This document shows positions 36,051 through 44,155 of a stretch of 64,000 nt of DNA, piece after piece. How positions within the stretch are numbered: position 1 is the first letter of the stretch; each line of letters opens with the position of its first letter. The translations under genes were made by a program, and so were the position numbers. Below the pieces are notes generated by a model. It was given only the letters and a program-made list of their open reading frames with translations, was not told the DNA's origin and searched no databases. Location: NCBI GenBank assembly GCA_030066085.1, contig JASJCI010000005.1:1-64000 (forward strand), read 5' to 3'. The DNA is from Gammaproteobacteria bacterium. GTDB taxonomy: Bacteria > Pseudomonadota > Gammaproteobacteria > GCA-001735895.

Positions 36051-36695
36051 CTAGGCCTTGTTCTTGACGCGCGACAGGTGGTTCACGAACTTGACCACCG
36101 TCATTTCCAGGCTGTCGACGATCTCGGTGGTCTTGGTCTGCAGCACCGTGTAGAAGAACAGCAGCGGAATGGCCACGATCAGGCCGAAAGCGGTCGTGTT
36201 CATCGCCACCGAGATACTGGTCGACAGGATCTCCGCTTTCATCGACGGGTCGACCTGCGCCACCGCGGTGAACGCCTTGATCAGGCCGATGATGGTACCC
36301 AGCAGGCCGAGCAGGGTGGCGATATTGGCGAACATCGCGAGATAGTGCGTGCGTTTCTCCAGGCGCGGAATCGCTTCCATGATGCTCTCGTCCATCGCGG
36401 CTTCGAAATCGTCGCGACGGCGGGCCGACTGGTAGTGTTGCATGCCCTGCAGCAGGATGTGGCTGACCGTGGCGCTGGATTGGCTCGCCAGCTTGCTGGC
36501 GCCGGCAACGTCGCCTTTTTCCACCAGCGGCATGAGCTTCGCGATCATGCGGCGGTTCTTGGTCCTGGCCACGCTCAGGTGCATCCAGCGCTCCAGCGTG
36601 ATCGCCAGCCCGATGCCCAGAACGGCCAGGATGGGATACATGAAAGGGCCCCCATCCTGGAAAAAACGGATGATGGTTGTGAGCATTTCGGTCAT
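36051..36695 (-). CDS. MotA/TolQ/ExbB proton-channel protein
   Basis: A 214-aa inner-membrane protein with three hydrophobic segments (about residues 16-36, 118-145 and 165-187). It has the family LATLLGLLGTIIGLIKAF motif near residue 125 and a helix with AMNTTAFGLIVAIPLLFFYT, which includes the conserved Thr residues. With the two ExbD-like proteins downstream it should form the proton-driven motor of this cluster. Confidence 0.9.
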   Translation of the reverse strand: MTEMLTTIIRFFQDGGPFMYPILAVLGIGLAITLERWMHLSVARTKNRRMIAKLMPLVEKGDVAGASKLASQSSATVSHILLQGMQHYQSARRRDDFEAAMDESIMEAIPRLEKRTHYLAMFANIATLLGLLGTIIGLIKAFTAVAQVDPSMKAEILSTSISVAMNTTAFGLIVAIPLLFFYTVLQTKTTEIVDSLEMTVVKFVNHLSRVKNKA

Positions 36696-36727
36696 CTCGA
36701 GAGTCTCCGTCGTGATTGACTGCCGGA

Positions 36728-37012
36728 TTATTCCGGCGTCGCCTTGCTAAATATAGCTTCGTGGTAACGAATTTTGCGTTTAAATGCAGCCCGGCTGATC
36801 GGTGTCAGCCCCTGGTCCATGATACTGGTAATCGGTGGCGTCTCGATCTCGAAGCGCTCTACCGATTTCCACGGCACTATGTATAGCACCTTGGGTAACT
36901 CCTTGTTACCTATGATCTCGGTACCTTCCAGTTCGAGCCGGTCCTGCGCGCTCGCTGCGACACTCATTGAAATAGCAAAAGTGAGCAGAATATGTTGCGA
37001 AAGTTTTCTCAT
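36728..37012 (-). CDS. Small exported protein of the TolQ-like cluster, 94 aa
   Basis: A 94-aa protein with signal peptide MRKLSQHILLTFAISMSVAASA and a compact basic body with ELEGTEIIGNKELPKVLYIV. I do not recognise the family. It sits between the TPR lipoprotein genes and the TolQ-like gene with 1 and 32 base gaps, so it belongs to the same transcript. Its conservation in sister clusters would show whether it is a real component. Confidence 0.65.
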   Translation of the reverse strand: MRKLSQHILLTFAISMSVAASAQDRLELEGTEIIGNKELPKVLYIVPWKSVERFEIETPPITSIMDQGLTPISRAAFKRKIRYHEAIFSKATPE

Positions 37013-37013
37013 T

Positions 37014-37685
37014 TTATCCCTGTGACTGGGCGCCCGCCGATTTGAGCTGTCGCTGGATGTCGGTAATCCAGCCCGTGACCTGCGGATTTTCCTCGCCGGT
37101 CAGCGACAGGTAGGTTTCGTAATGGCGCAGTGCCTTCTCCAGATCCTGTAAGTATAGATCATATAAAATGCCCAGGTTGAGATAAGCCGGCGCATATTCG
37201 TCGTCGATCTGGATCGCCCGGCGGTAGTGCCGCAGCGCTTCGGCGAAGTTGCCTTGCTGGCGCAGCAGGATACCGAGATGATTGTGCGCGACCGCGTCGC
37301 GATCGTCTTGTTCCAGTGCGTCGAGAAAAGCCTGCTCGGCTTTCCCCGGTTGCTCGAGCTTGAGGTAGGCAAGCCCGATGTTGGTGAAAATATAGGGCTT
37401 GTCGGGTGCTTCGCGGCTGACCTCCAGCAACAGGTCCAGCGCCTGGTCGACGTTGCCGTTCTTGAGCGAAGCAATCGCTTCGAGGTAGGCACGCTGGTTG
37501 AAGTCTACCGGCTCGGGCGTGTCGGCAGGCACATCCTGCGCGTCGGCCTGCCCGCCATCGCTGGCCGGGGCTTGCGTGGCCTCGGGCGCCGGCGCGGGAC
37601 CCGGACCCGGCGTGCTCGAGCAGGCCGCCAGCAGCAGCAGGCCGATCACCAGCGTCAGCGTTTTACTGTAATTCCACGTAAGCAT
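37014..37685 (-). CDS. TPR-repeat lipoprotein
   Basis: A 223-aa protein with a lipoprotein signal (lipobox LLAAC, about residues 18-22) and a Pro/Ala-rich linker. Three to four tetratricopeptide repeats follow (about 65-205), such as AYLEAIASLKNGNVDQALDLL, YIFTNIGLAYLKLEQPGKAE and APAYLNLGILYDLYLQDLEK, read in pieces. It overlaps the larger TPR lipoprotein gene by 23 bases. In analogous clusters such proteins form the periplasmic or outer-membrane part of the machine. Confidence 0.83.
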   Translation of the reverse strand: MLTWNYSKTLTLVIGLLLLAACSSTPGPGPAPAPEATQAPASDGGQADAQDVPADTPEPVDFNQRAYLEAIASLKNGNVDQALDLLLEVSREAPDKPYIFTNIGLAYLKLEQPGKAEQAFLDALEQDDRDAVAHNHLGILLRQQGNFAEALRHYRRAIQIDDEYAPAYLNLGILYDLYLQDLEKALRHYETYLSLTGEENPQVTGWITDIQRQLKSAGAQSQG

Positions 37686-40503
37686 CGGTGCTTTCCATCT
37701 TGGCGAAACGAAACGGCATCAGTTCGCCCAGTACCCGCAGGCTTCTGCGGATGGGTTCGTCGTAGGTGCCCTGGGGTATGCGCTTGAAATTGGCCAGGTG
37801 TATATCGATCGCCTTTTCCTCGAACGGAAACGCCTGTTCCTCCAGCAGCAGGTCGTATTCTTCCAGTTCTTCCTCGCTGAGGCCCTTGGGCCGCTGTGAA
37901 TTCATCAGCGACTTGGCAAAGTCGTGGTAAATTTCCGCGATCTGGAAAGTCGCCTCGGTGGTCACTTCGGCTACCTGGTAATTCATCGCCTTGCTGTAGG
38001 CGTCGATCGATTGCTCCATCAGCTGCTTTTTCTGTCGCAGGCTCTTTTTCAGCGGCACGGTCAGGCGGGCTTTCTGGTACGAGCGGTGCAGCGGCCCGAT
38101 CAGCTCGAGGCTGGCGTGCGCTGCCAGGTAGCGGCTGCGATCGTTGCGTTCGGCCTTGCCCCGCGCGTCGGAGCGCACGATCTCGTTGAGCCAGAAATTG
38201 AGATTCTTGCGATCGTTGCGCGCACGGTAGTGCTCGGAAATCTTGTAACGCAGCTCGATCGAACGCGCCAGCGGTGTCGGGTAAGCCTTGACGTACTGTT
38301 TGTATACCTTGACCGCCTGTTCCTGTTGGCCGGTTTCCTCGTACAGTTCGGCGGCGCGCCACATCAGGTCACGCTTGCGCTCGCCGCTGCCCGGCATGTT
38401 GGACAGCGCCAGCATTTCACGCGCCGCGAACGACTGGTTGCCGCTGTTGCTGTAGGCCAGGGCGAGTTTTTCGGTAACGCCGGCGGTAAAGCGCTTGTCC
38501 TTCGGGTAGCGCTTGCGGAAAACTTCCAGCGCCTCGATCGTCGCCGGCCAGTCCTCGAGCTGGACGTAAGCCGTGGCGGCGTCGTAGTCGGCGACGATAC
38601 GCGTCGGGGATTCCGGTATGACCTGGCCGAGGCGGCTGAAATGTGATGCCGCCAACAGGTGGTCGCCCGCGTCACGCGCGGCTTCACCCTGCTTGTAGAT
38701 ACTGGCCGCCACCTGTTCGCGAACTTCCTGGCGCTCCTTGCCCTGTGCCGGCAGGAATCCCAGCAGCGCAACGTAGGACTTTTCCGCGCCGGCGTAATCA
38801 CTGGTGGAAAACTGCGAATCCGACAGCAGGGTCCAGGCAATTTTCTTGGTATCGCGGTTGACGTTCTGGTTGTTGATCAGGCGCAGCGCCGAATCCTTGA
38901 CCTGGTCGTACTCCTTCCACGCGTAGAACTGGTTGGCGGTCTGCAGTTCGACCGTCGACAGCCGCGGATCATTCGGGAAGGTGGTGGTAAAGCGCACCGC
39001 GGACTGGATACGCTTGCGCCGCAGCGCCGGGATGTCGCTGGCATTGGTGGTGGCGAACATCGCGTCGAAGGCGGTCAGCGCGGCGTAGCCGGCTTCCGCG
39101 CTGTCGTCATGTTGTGCATACCCGTAGGCGGTTTTTTCGTACTCGTCGACTGCCTGCGGATAGCGGCGCGCATCAAAGAGGCTTTCCGCCAGCAGGAAAT
39201 TCACCCTCGACGCGCCGGGATCGTCGGGGAAGGACTTCAGGTTGCGGCGATACCAGTTGGCGGCAATCTCGTAGTCAGCGGCCTTCCTGGTCTTGCGCGC
39301 CTCGGCGTGGTAGTGGGTCGCCAGGTCGCCGAGATGGGTGACCAGGATCGGCGTGACCTTCTGCCGGGTCTGCTCGTTTTGCAGCGACCAGTACTCGGTG
39401 CCGACGTCGTATCGATTGACGAACGCGATCTTTTGTTCGAGCACCAGGTCGGCATAGCCGGCCTGCTGGTAAACCTGGATCGCACGCTCGTGAAAATAGG
39501 GCGTGTGCGGCGAGTTGGGATATTCGCCGGCATAGGTCAGGAACAGTTTCGAACTGTCGATGAGCCGGTTGCGGGACAGGTACATTTCGCCCAGCTTGCG
39601 ATACAGCAGCGGTTCGTAGTCACGCTTGCCCGCGCGCGCAAAATGGTCGGAAATATAAACTTCTTCCTCGCGGTAAACGAAGGTCAGCGATACCACGCGT
39701 ACCACGTCTTCGAGCAGTTCGAGCTCGCCGCGCGTGAGTGCCGGGTTGAAGTCGATTTCCTGGACCTTGTCGTTCTCCAGGTTGATATCGAGCAGCCGGG
39801 TAAAACTGGCCAGCGCGTCGCCGAAGCGGTCCTGTTTGAACTGGGCCCAGCCGAACTTGTAGAGGGCTTTTTCGAAGAAGACCGAATCCGGATAAAACTG
39901 GACGATCATGCCGTAAGCTTCCTCGGCGCCGGTGAAATCACCGTCGACGAACAGGATCTCACCGCGGCGGAACTGTACCTCGTCGATGTACTTCGACTGC
40001 GGGAATTCGAACGCGATCCGATCCAGCGCCGCCAGTGATTTTTCCGGCGTCCCCTCGAGCGCATAGGCGCGTGACATCTGGTACAGGATCATGTCGTTGT
40101 CGATGCGGTCAGGGTATTTTTCGAGATATCCCTCGTAGATCGCGATTGCCTGCAGCACGTCGGCCGAGTCCTGTGCCTCGGTGTTTTCGTCGTCATCGAG
40201 TTGCTTGTCGAGACTGGCTTCCAGTTCGAGATCGGCCAGGCGGCGCAGTTCGTCGCCGGTGCCGCCGCCCTCGGCGGTTATCGCAACCAGCTCGCGAAAA
40301 CTCTCGATGACCTGCTGGCTGTCGATCTCGAAACTGACCTCGGGATCGACCTCCGTCGGGAAACCGTCGAGGGTGCCGATCGACTCGAAACTGACCGGTT
40401 CGTCGAGATCGCCGATGGTCGGACCATAGTCACTGCCGCCGGCGCAGGAAGCCAGTGCCACGGCGGCGATCACGAGACCAAGGGTGCGCGGGTTGAACAT
40501 CAC
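37663..40503 (-). CDS. Large TPR-repeat lipoprotein
   Basis: A 946-aa protein with lipobox ALASC (about residues 16-20) and a long array of helical tetratricopeptide-like repeats from about residue 120 to the end. Examples are SRAYALEGTPEKSLAALDRI, KALYKFGWAQFKQDRFGDAL and KLALAYSNSGNQSFAAREML. It should be anchored in the outer membrane facing the periplasm. Its start overlaps the stop of the next upstream gene by 4 bases. Size and repeat content fit a scaffold protein of a trans-envelope complex such as GltD/AgmU in Myxococcus, though I infer this from architecture only. Confidence 0.82.
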   Translation of the reverse strand: MMFNPRTLGLVIAAVALASCAGGSDYGPTIGDLDEPVSFESIGTLDGFPTEVDPEVSFEIDSQQVIESFRELVAITAEGGGTGDELRRLADLELEASLDKQLDDDENTEAQDSADVLQAIAIYEGYLEKYPDRIDNDMILYQMSRAYALEGTPEKSLAALDRIAFEFPQSKYIDEVQFRRGEILFVDGDFTGAEEAYGMIVQFYPDSVFFEKALYKFGWAQFKQDRFGDALASFTRLLDINLENDKVQEIDFNPALTRGELELLEDVVRVVSLTFVYREEEVYISDHFARAGKRDYEPLLYRKLGEMYLSRNRLIDSSKLFLTYAGEYPNSPHTPYFHERAIQVYQQAGYADLVLEQKIAFVNRYDVGTEYWSLQNEQTRQKVTPILVTHLGDLATHYHAEARKTRKAADYEIAANWYRRNLKSFPDDPGASRVNFLLAESLFDARRYPQAVDEYEKTAYGYAQHDDSAEAGYAALTAFDAMFATTNASDIPALRRKRIQSAVRFTTTFPNDPRLSTVELQTANQFYAWKEYDQVKDSALRLINNQNVNRDTKKIAWTLLSDSQFSTSDYAGAEKSYVALLGFLPAQGKERQEVREQVAASIYKQGEAARDAGDHLLAASHFSRLGQVIPESPTRIVADYDAATAYVQLEDWPATIEALEVFRKRYPKDKRFTAGVTEKLALAYSNSGNQSFAAREMLALSNMPGSGERKRDLMWRAAELYEETGQQEQAVKVYKQYVKAYPTPLARSIELRYKISEHYRARNDRKNLNFWLNEIVRSDARGKAERNDRSRYLAAHASLELIGPLHRSYQKARLTVPLKKSLRQKKQLMEQSIDAYSKAMNYQVAEVTTEATFQIAEIYHDFAKSLMNSQRPKGLSEEELEEYDLLLEEQAFPFEEKAIDIHLANFKRIPQGTYDEPIRRSLRVLGELMPFRFAKMESTDAYVELQ

Positions 40504-42521
40504 TGGACTTCGGCCTCGGCAGGTGGCACGTCGAGCTCCGAGGTTTGTGTGCCGGGTTCCGGGGGCTGGGTGTCACCTTCGCTAGCAGGCGAATCGGGCT
40601 CACCGGTTTCTTCCTCGGGAACCGGTGATCGGCTTTCCGAATCCGCGGTAAGCTCGTCGTACAGTTTGGCGAGTTCGAAGCGGGCATTCAGGCGCAGCTG
40701 CACCACGTGCCGCTGTTGCCAGCGGATTTCGTCGATGGCGAGCTTGTTGATGTGCGCTTCCTGGCGCGCGAGCAACTGCGAAACGTTGCCGCGCAGCTGG
40801 CGAATGCGCTCCTCCTGGCCGCTGATGCGCTGGTCGAAACTGGCGAACTCGAGTTCGGTGCTTTCGCGAATGCGGCGCAGGTCGCTCGCTCGCTGCTCGG
40901 ATTCGCCGAGTGCCCGGTCGAGCAGAAGCAGCTGCTTTTTGGACTGCCAGAAACGGGCCGGGAAATCGGTCTCCAGCTCGTAGTGCAGCAGGCCGGACAG
41001 CACTCGATGCATGTCTGCCTGGTAGGCAGTATTACGCGAGGCCGATACCTTTTCGATGGCGCTCGCGACGCGGTCCAGGCGATCGAGATGCTCCCGCTCG
41101 GTCGAGTTCACCAGCGCGAGGTAGTCGCCGTCACGCTCGATGGTGCCGACCTGGTCGGCAAACAGGTCGCGTTGCGCGCGCAGGTTCTCGAGTTGATCGA
41201 AACTGGTGGTGCTTTCCAGCTTCGGCAGTTTCTGCGTAAATCCGCGCCGGCGTTCCTCGAGCATCAGCTCCAGCGCGGGGAAACTGGTGCCCCAGTAGCG
41301 CAGCGAGCCGCGAATGTCGAGCAGCTGCTGGTAGCGCTTTATTTCGCGCTGGAAGCCGGGAGACGCCAGCAGGCGATGCAGGTAAGGGGTCACGTCCGAA
41401 CTCGGCGGCAGGCGCTGCAGGCTGGCCCGGTCGAACAGTATCGCGTGCTCGCGCAAGGCCGCGATCAGGCCGTCGTTCTCGATCGATTCGACGGCCAGGT
41501 CGAGCAGGGCAAGCTGGCCATTGAACTGCTCGGCGGCGCTTTCGAAGCTGCGCAGGGCGAGGATTTCCTCGCCGGCCGCGGCATAGTTGGCCGGGATGGC
41601 GAGAATCGCTTCCTGGGTAGCCGAATCGAGCGAATTACGGCGCAACAGCTCGCGCCATGGCACCAGCGCTTTTTCGTATTGGCCCAGCTGGTGCCAGGCC
41701 CAGCCGGAAGCCAGCAGCGCTTCGTGACTGAGCGGGCCGTGCAGGCGTACCCGCGACAGGGCATCGATCGCGGATTCGGGCTGTTCGAGACGAATCTGCT
41801 TGAGTCCCAGCGACAGGTTGGCGCGATCCCGCAGGGCGAGCCGCTCCGCGTCTTCGGCCTCGATCTGGCCCAGCTGATCGAGCAGGAAGCGGCCCTGTTC
41901 TGGACGTTCACCCTCGACCAGGCTGACCGCGAGGTTGTAGCGGGCATAGAACTTCCAGATCGACTGGGCGTCGATTCGATTCGACAGGTCGGCGGCATCG
42001 TCGTACTGCTGTTTGCCGATCAACAGGTTGGTCTGCAGGAACTTGCGCTCGGCCTCGATATTGTCCGGCAGCCGATCGTTGATGCGCGCCAGCAATTCCA
42101 GCGACTGGTCATGAAAACCCTGCTCGAAGCGCAGGCGGGCGAGGTTGAACCAGATGCGGTTCTGGATCGAGTCCGAAACCTCGGCACCGAGTAGCTGGGC
42201 AAAACGCTGGCGGGATTCTTCGTACAGGCCGTAGCCGTAATACAGGTCCGCCAGCAGCAGGTTGGATTCGTGCTGCTGCACGTCGGTCCGCGGCCGCTCT
42301 TCGGCGATCATCAGCCGCGTGATCGCGTTCAGCTCGTGGTCCTGGTAATACTCGAACAGGGCCTGGCCGTAGGCCAGGTTTTCCACCCGGTGCGGCTCGA
42401 GTTCATCCGCCTGCGAAGACGGCGCAACGATGGCCAGGCACAGCGCCAGCGGCCCCAGTCGCAGGAGCGCGCTCAGGATGCGTCGGCTGGTCGACCGGAG
42501 TTTATTCCCAGATCCTGACAT
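40500..42521 (-). CDS. Exported helical-repeat (TPR-like) protein
   Basis: A 673-aa protein. The frame is open to 42818, but the N-terminal 99 residues of that version are low-complexity Ser-rich and antisense to the upstream gene, so the start is set at 42521 (MSGSGNKLRSTSRRIL). A signal peptide follows (LLRLGPLALCLAIVAPSSQA). The body has TPR-like helices (LLLADLYYGYGLYEESRQRF, LASGWAWHQLGQYEKALVPW), then coiled-coil segments (about 440-600) and an acidic Pro-rich C-terminus. It overlaps the 201-aa gene by 20 bases and the TPR lipoprotein by 4 bases. Confidence 0.75.
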   Translation of the reverse strand: MSGSGNKLRSTSRRILSALLRLGPLALCLAIVAPSSQADELEPHRVENLAYGQALFEYYQDHELNAITRLMIAEERPRTDVQQHESNLLLADLYYGYGLYEESRQRFAQLLGAEVSDSIQNRIWFNLARLRFEQGFHDQSLELLARINDRLPDNIEAERKFLQTNLLIGKQQYDDAADLSNRIDAQSIWKFYARYNLAVSLVEGERPEQGRFLLDQLGQIEAEDAERLALRDRANLSLGLKQIRLEQPESAIDALSRVRLHGPLSHEALLASGWAWHQLGQYEKALVPWRELLRRNSLDSATQEAILAIPANYAAAGEEILALRSFESAAEQFNGQLALLDLAVESIENDGLIAALREHAILFDRASLQRLPPSSDVTPYLHRLLASPGFQREIKRYQQLLDIRGSLRYWGTSFPALELMLEERRRGFTQKLPKLESTTSFDQLENLRAQRDLFADQVGTIERDGDYLALVNSTEREHLDRLDRVASAIEKVSASRNTAYQADMHRVLSGLLHYELETDFPARFWQSKKQLLLLDRALGESEQRASDLRRIRESTELEFASFDQRISGQEERIRQLRGNVSQLLARQEAHINKLAIDEIRWQQRHVVQLRLNARFELAKLYDELTADSESRSPVPEEETGEPDSPASEGDTQPPEPGTQTSELDVPPAEAEVQ

Positions 42522-43107
42522 CGAACTGCGGTTGTTCCTTGCCGCTGTCGTCCTCGATGATGAACTCGATGAACTGGGGCTCGGTGGTTTTCTCGATCGT
42601 GATCGTCTGTCCGCGGCGGTAATCACGCCCCTTGGGGCCGATACCGGTAAAGATCGCGACCACCTCGTGTTCGCCGGTGGGCAGGTTACCGATATACAGC
42701 CGCTGCACGCCGCCACGCTTGAGCGCGGCGAGCTCGCGCTCGGTGTACAGGTGATTGGCGATATTCTTGTCGTCGATCTTGAGCTGGATCGAGTCGAGCT
42801 GGAACAGTGCGCCGGCATTCATCGACAGGAACACGCTGAACTGGGTGTTGGCCGGGAACAGCAGGTCTTCCTCGAGAATGAACAGGTCGCGGTTCAGCGA
42901 CAGGACTTCCTTCTTCAGCGCCTCGATACTGGCGTCCAGCGAGTCCTCGGCCTCGTCCTCTTCTTCGAGCAGGTCGTCCTCGAGCGCGTCGTCCTCGAGC
43001 ACTTCGTCGGCCGACGCCTCGTTCACGTCGTCGCTTTCGGCCTCTTGCGCATGCAGCGGCATCGCGATCGCGGCAAGCAGGAGCAGAATCAGGCTTAGTC
43101 TTTTCAT
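42502..43107 (-). CDS. Exported acidic coiled-coil protein with beta-rich C-terminus, 201 aa
   Basis: A 201-aa protein with a signal peptide (MKRLSLILLLLAAIAMPLHA) and a very acidic stretch (about residues 21-56, Asp/Glu in more than half the positions). A short coiled coil (SLDASIEALKKEVLSLNRDL) and a beta-rich domain with RLYIGNLPTGEHEVVAIFTG near 135 follow. I do not recognise a named family. It is the first gene of the TPR/TolQ run and starts 22 bases after the apbE stop, so it may be transcribed with the redox genes upstream. Confidence 0.7.
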   Translation of the reverse strand: MKRLSLILLLLAAIAMPLHAQEAESDDVNEASADEVLEDDALEDDLLEEEDEAEDSLDASIEALKKEVLSLNRDLFILEEDLLFPANTQFSVFLSMNAGALFQLDSIQLKIDDKNIANHLYTERELAALKRGGVQRLYIGNLPTGEHEVVAIFTGIGPKGRDYRRGQTITIEKTTEPQFIEFIIEDDSGKEQPQFDVRIWE

Positions 43108-43128
43108 TTGAATACCGGTACGGGACGG

Positions 43129-44109
43129 CTAGCTTTCGCTTTCAGGCTCTTTGAATCCCGATGAATAGTGCACCTTTCCATGGTGGTCAATGACGATTGC
43201 GTCGAAACCCTCCAGGCTTTCGATCAGCGCGATACCCTCTACCGCACCCAATACAAAGAGAGTAGTAGATAAGGCGTCAGTTGTCATGGCATCCGGCCCG
43301 GTAACGGTTGCGCTCCAGCTGCCCTCGGCGGACTTGCCGGTTTTCGGGTTCAGGATGTGGTGCACGCGTTCGCCGTCGGCGAAGAAAAAACGCTCGTAGT
43401 CGCCCGAGGTCGACACCGCGGTGTCACTCAGCGGAACGCGTAACGCGATAGCTTCCGGATCGCGCGGGTGCTGGATGCCGATGACCCAGGGATGACCGCC
43501 GCGGTCGCCGATGATCCGGCTGTCGCCACCCGCGCTGAGCATCGCGCGACTGATGCCGCAGCTGGCGAGAGTCGCGACGCCGCGATCGACGGCGTAACCC
43601 TTGGCGATACCGCCGAGGTCGATGCGCACGCCCGCGTGGCGAAAGCGGATGCGATTGCCGTCGAGCTCGACGTGCCGGTAGTCGATCGCGGGCAGCGCGC
43701 GCGCGAGGGCTTCGTCGTCGGGCTGTTGCTTGTTGCGGTAGTCGTAGGCGTAGCCGACGCTGGCGTAGGTGATGTCGAAGGCGCCACCCGAAATATCCGA
43801 AAAATAGAGCGATTTTTCGATCAGGCCGGCGAGCTCGGGGCTGATTTCGAGGCTCGATACGGCCGCATCGGCGTTGATCCTGGAGATTTCGCTGGTCGCG
43901 ATGTAGGTGCTCATGAGCACCTCGATACGACGCAGTTCCTCGAACACCCTGTTGGCGCACTCAGCGGCGCGCGTGGCGTCGGCATGCCATGTATCGAGGC
44001 TTATGCGCGTGCCCATGATATCTCGCTGCGCATTATGCCATTCGGCCTGCACCCAGAAGGGCAGGCCGAATAACAGGATCAGCAAGACAAGACGCGCAGG
44101 CAAAGTCAT
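43129..44109 (-). CDS. apbE: FAD:protein FMN transferase (ApbE family)
   Basis: A 326-aa exported protein with signal peptide LVLLILLFGLPFWVQA but no lipobox, unlike many ApbE lipoproteins. The catalytic features are in place: DIMGTRIS near residue 31, SGGAFDITYASVG near 108, IDLGGIAKGYAVD near 167, LSAGGDSRIIGDRGG near 191, and the Mg-binding end TDALSTTLFVLG near 280. ApbE attaches FMN to a Ser/Thr of target proteins outside the cytoplasm. I see no target motif of the type DGxTGAT in the neighbouring proteins. Its location between c-type cytochrome-like genes and the TolQ cluster points to an envelope redox system. Confidence 0.9.
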   Translation of the reverse strand: MTLPARLVLLILLFGLPFWVQAEWHNAQRDIMGTRISLDTWHADATRAAECANRVFEELRRIEVLMSTYIATSEISRINADAAVSSLEISPELAGLIEKSLYFSDISGGAFDITYASVGYAYDYRNKQQPDDEALARALPAIDYRHVELDGNRIRFRHAGVRIDLGGIAKGYAVDRGVATLASCGISRAMLSAGGDSRIIGDRGGHPWVIGIQHPRDPEAIALRVPLSDTAVSTSGDYERFFFADGERVHHILNPKTGKSAEGSWSATVTGPDAMTTDALSTTLFVLGAVEGIALIESLEGFDAIVIDHHGKVHYSSGFKEPESES

Positions 44110-44155
44110 GTCGAACGGGTCCGACCCGTGGTTTTGATACGCAGGGCGTATCTTA

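Noticed and set aside
40500-42818. Longer 772-residue version of the helical-repeat protein
   Set aside because: The additional N-terminus is Ser/Arg low-complexity sequence antisense to the 201-aa gene and would hide the signal peptide that begins after 42521.
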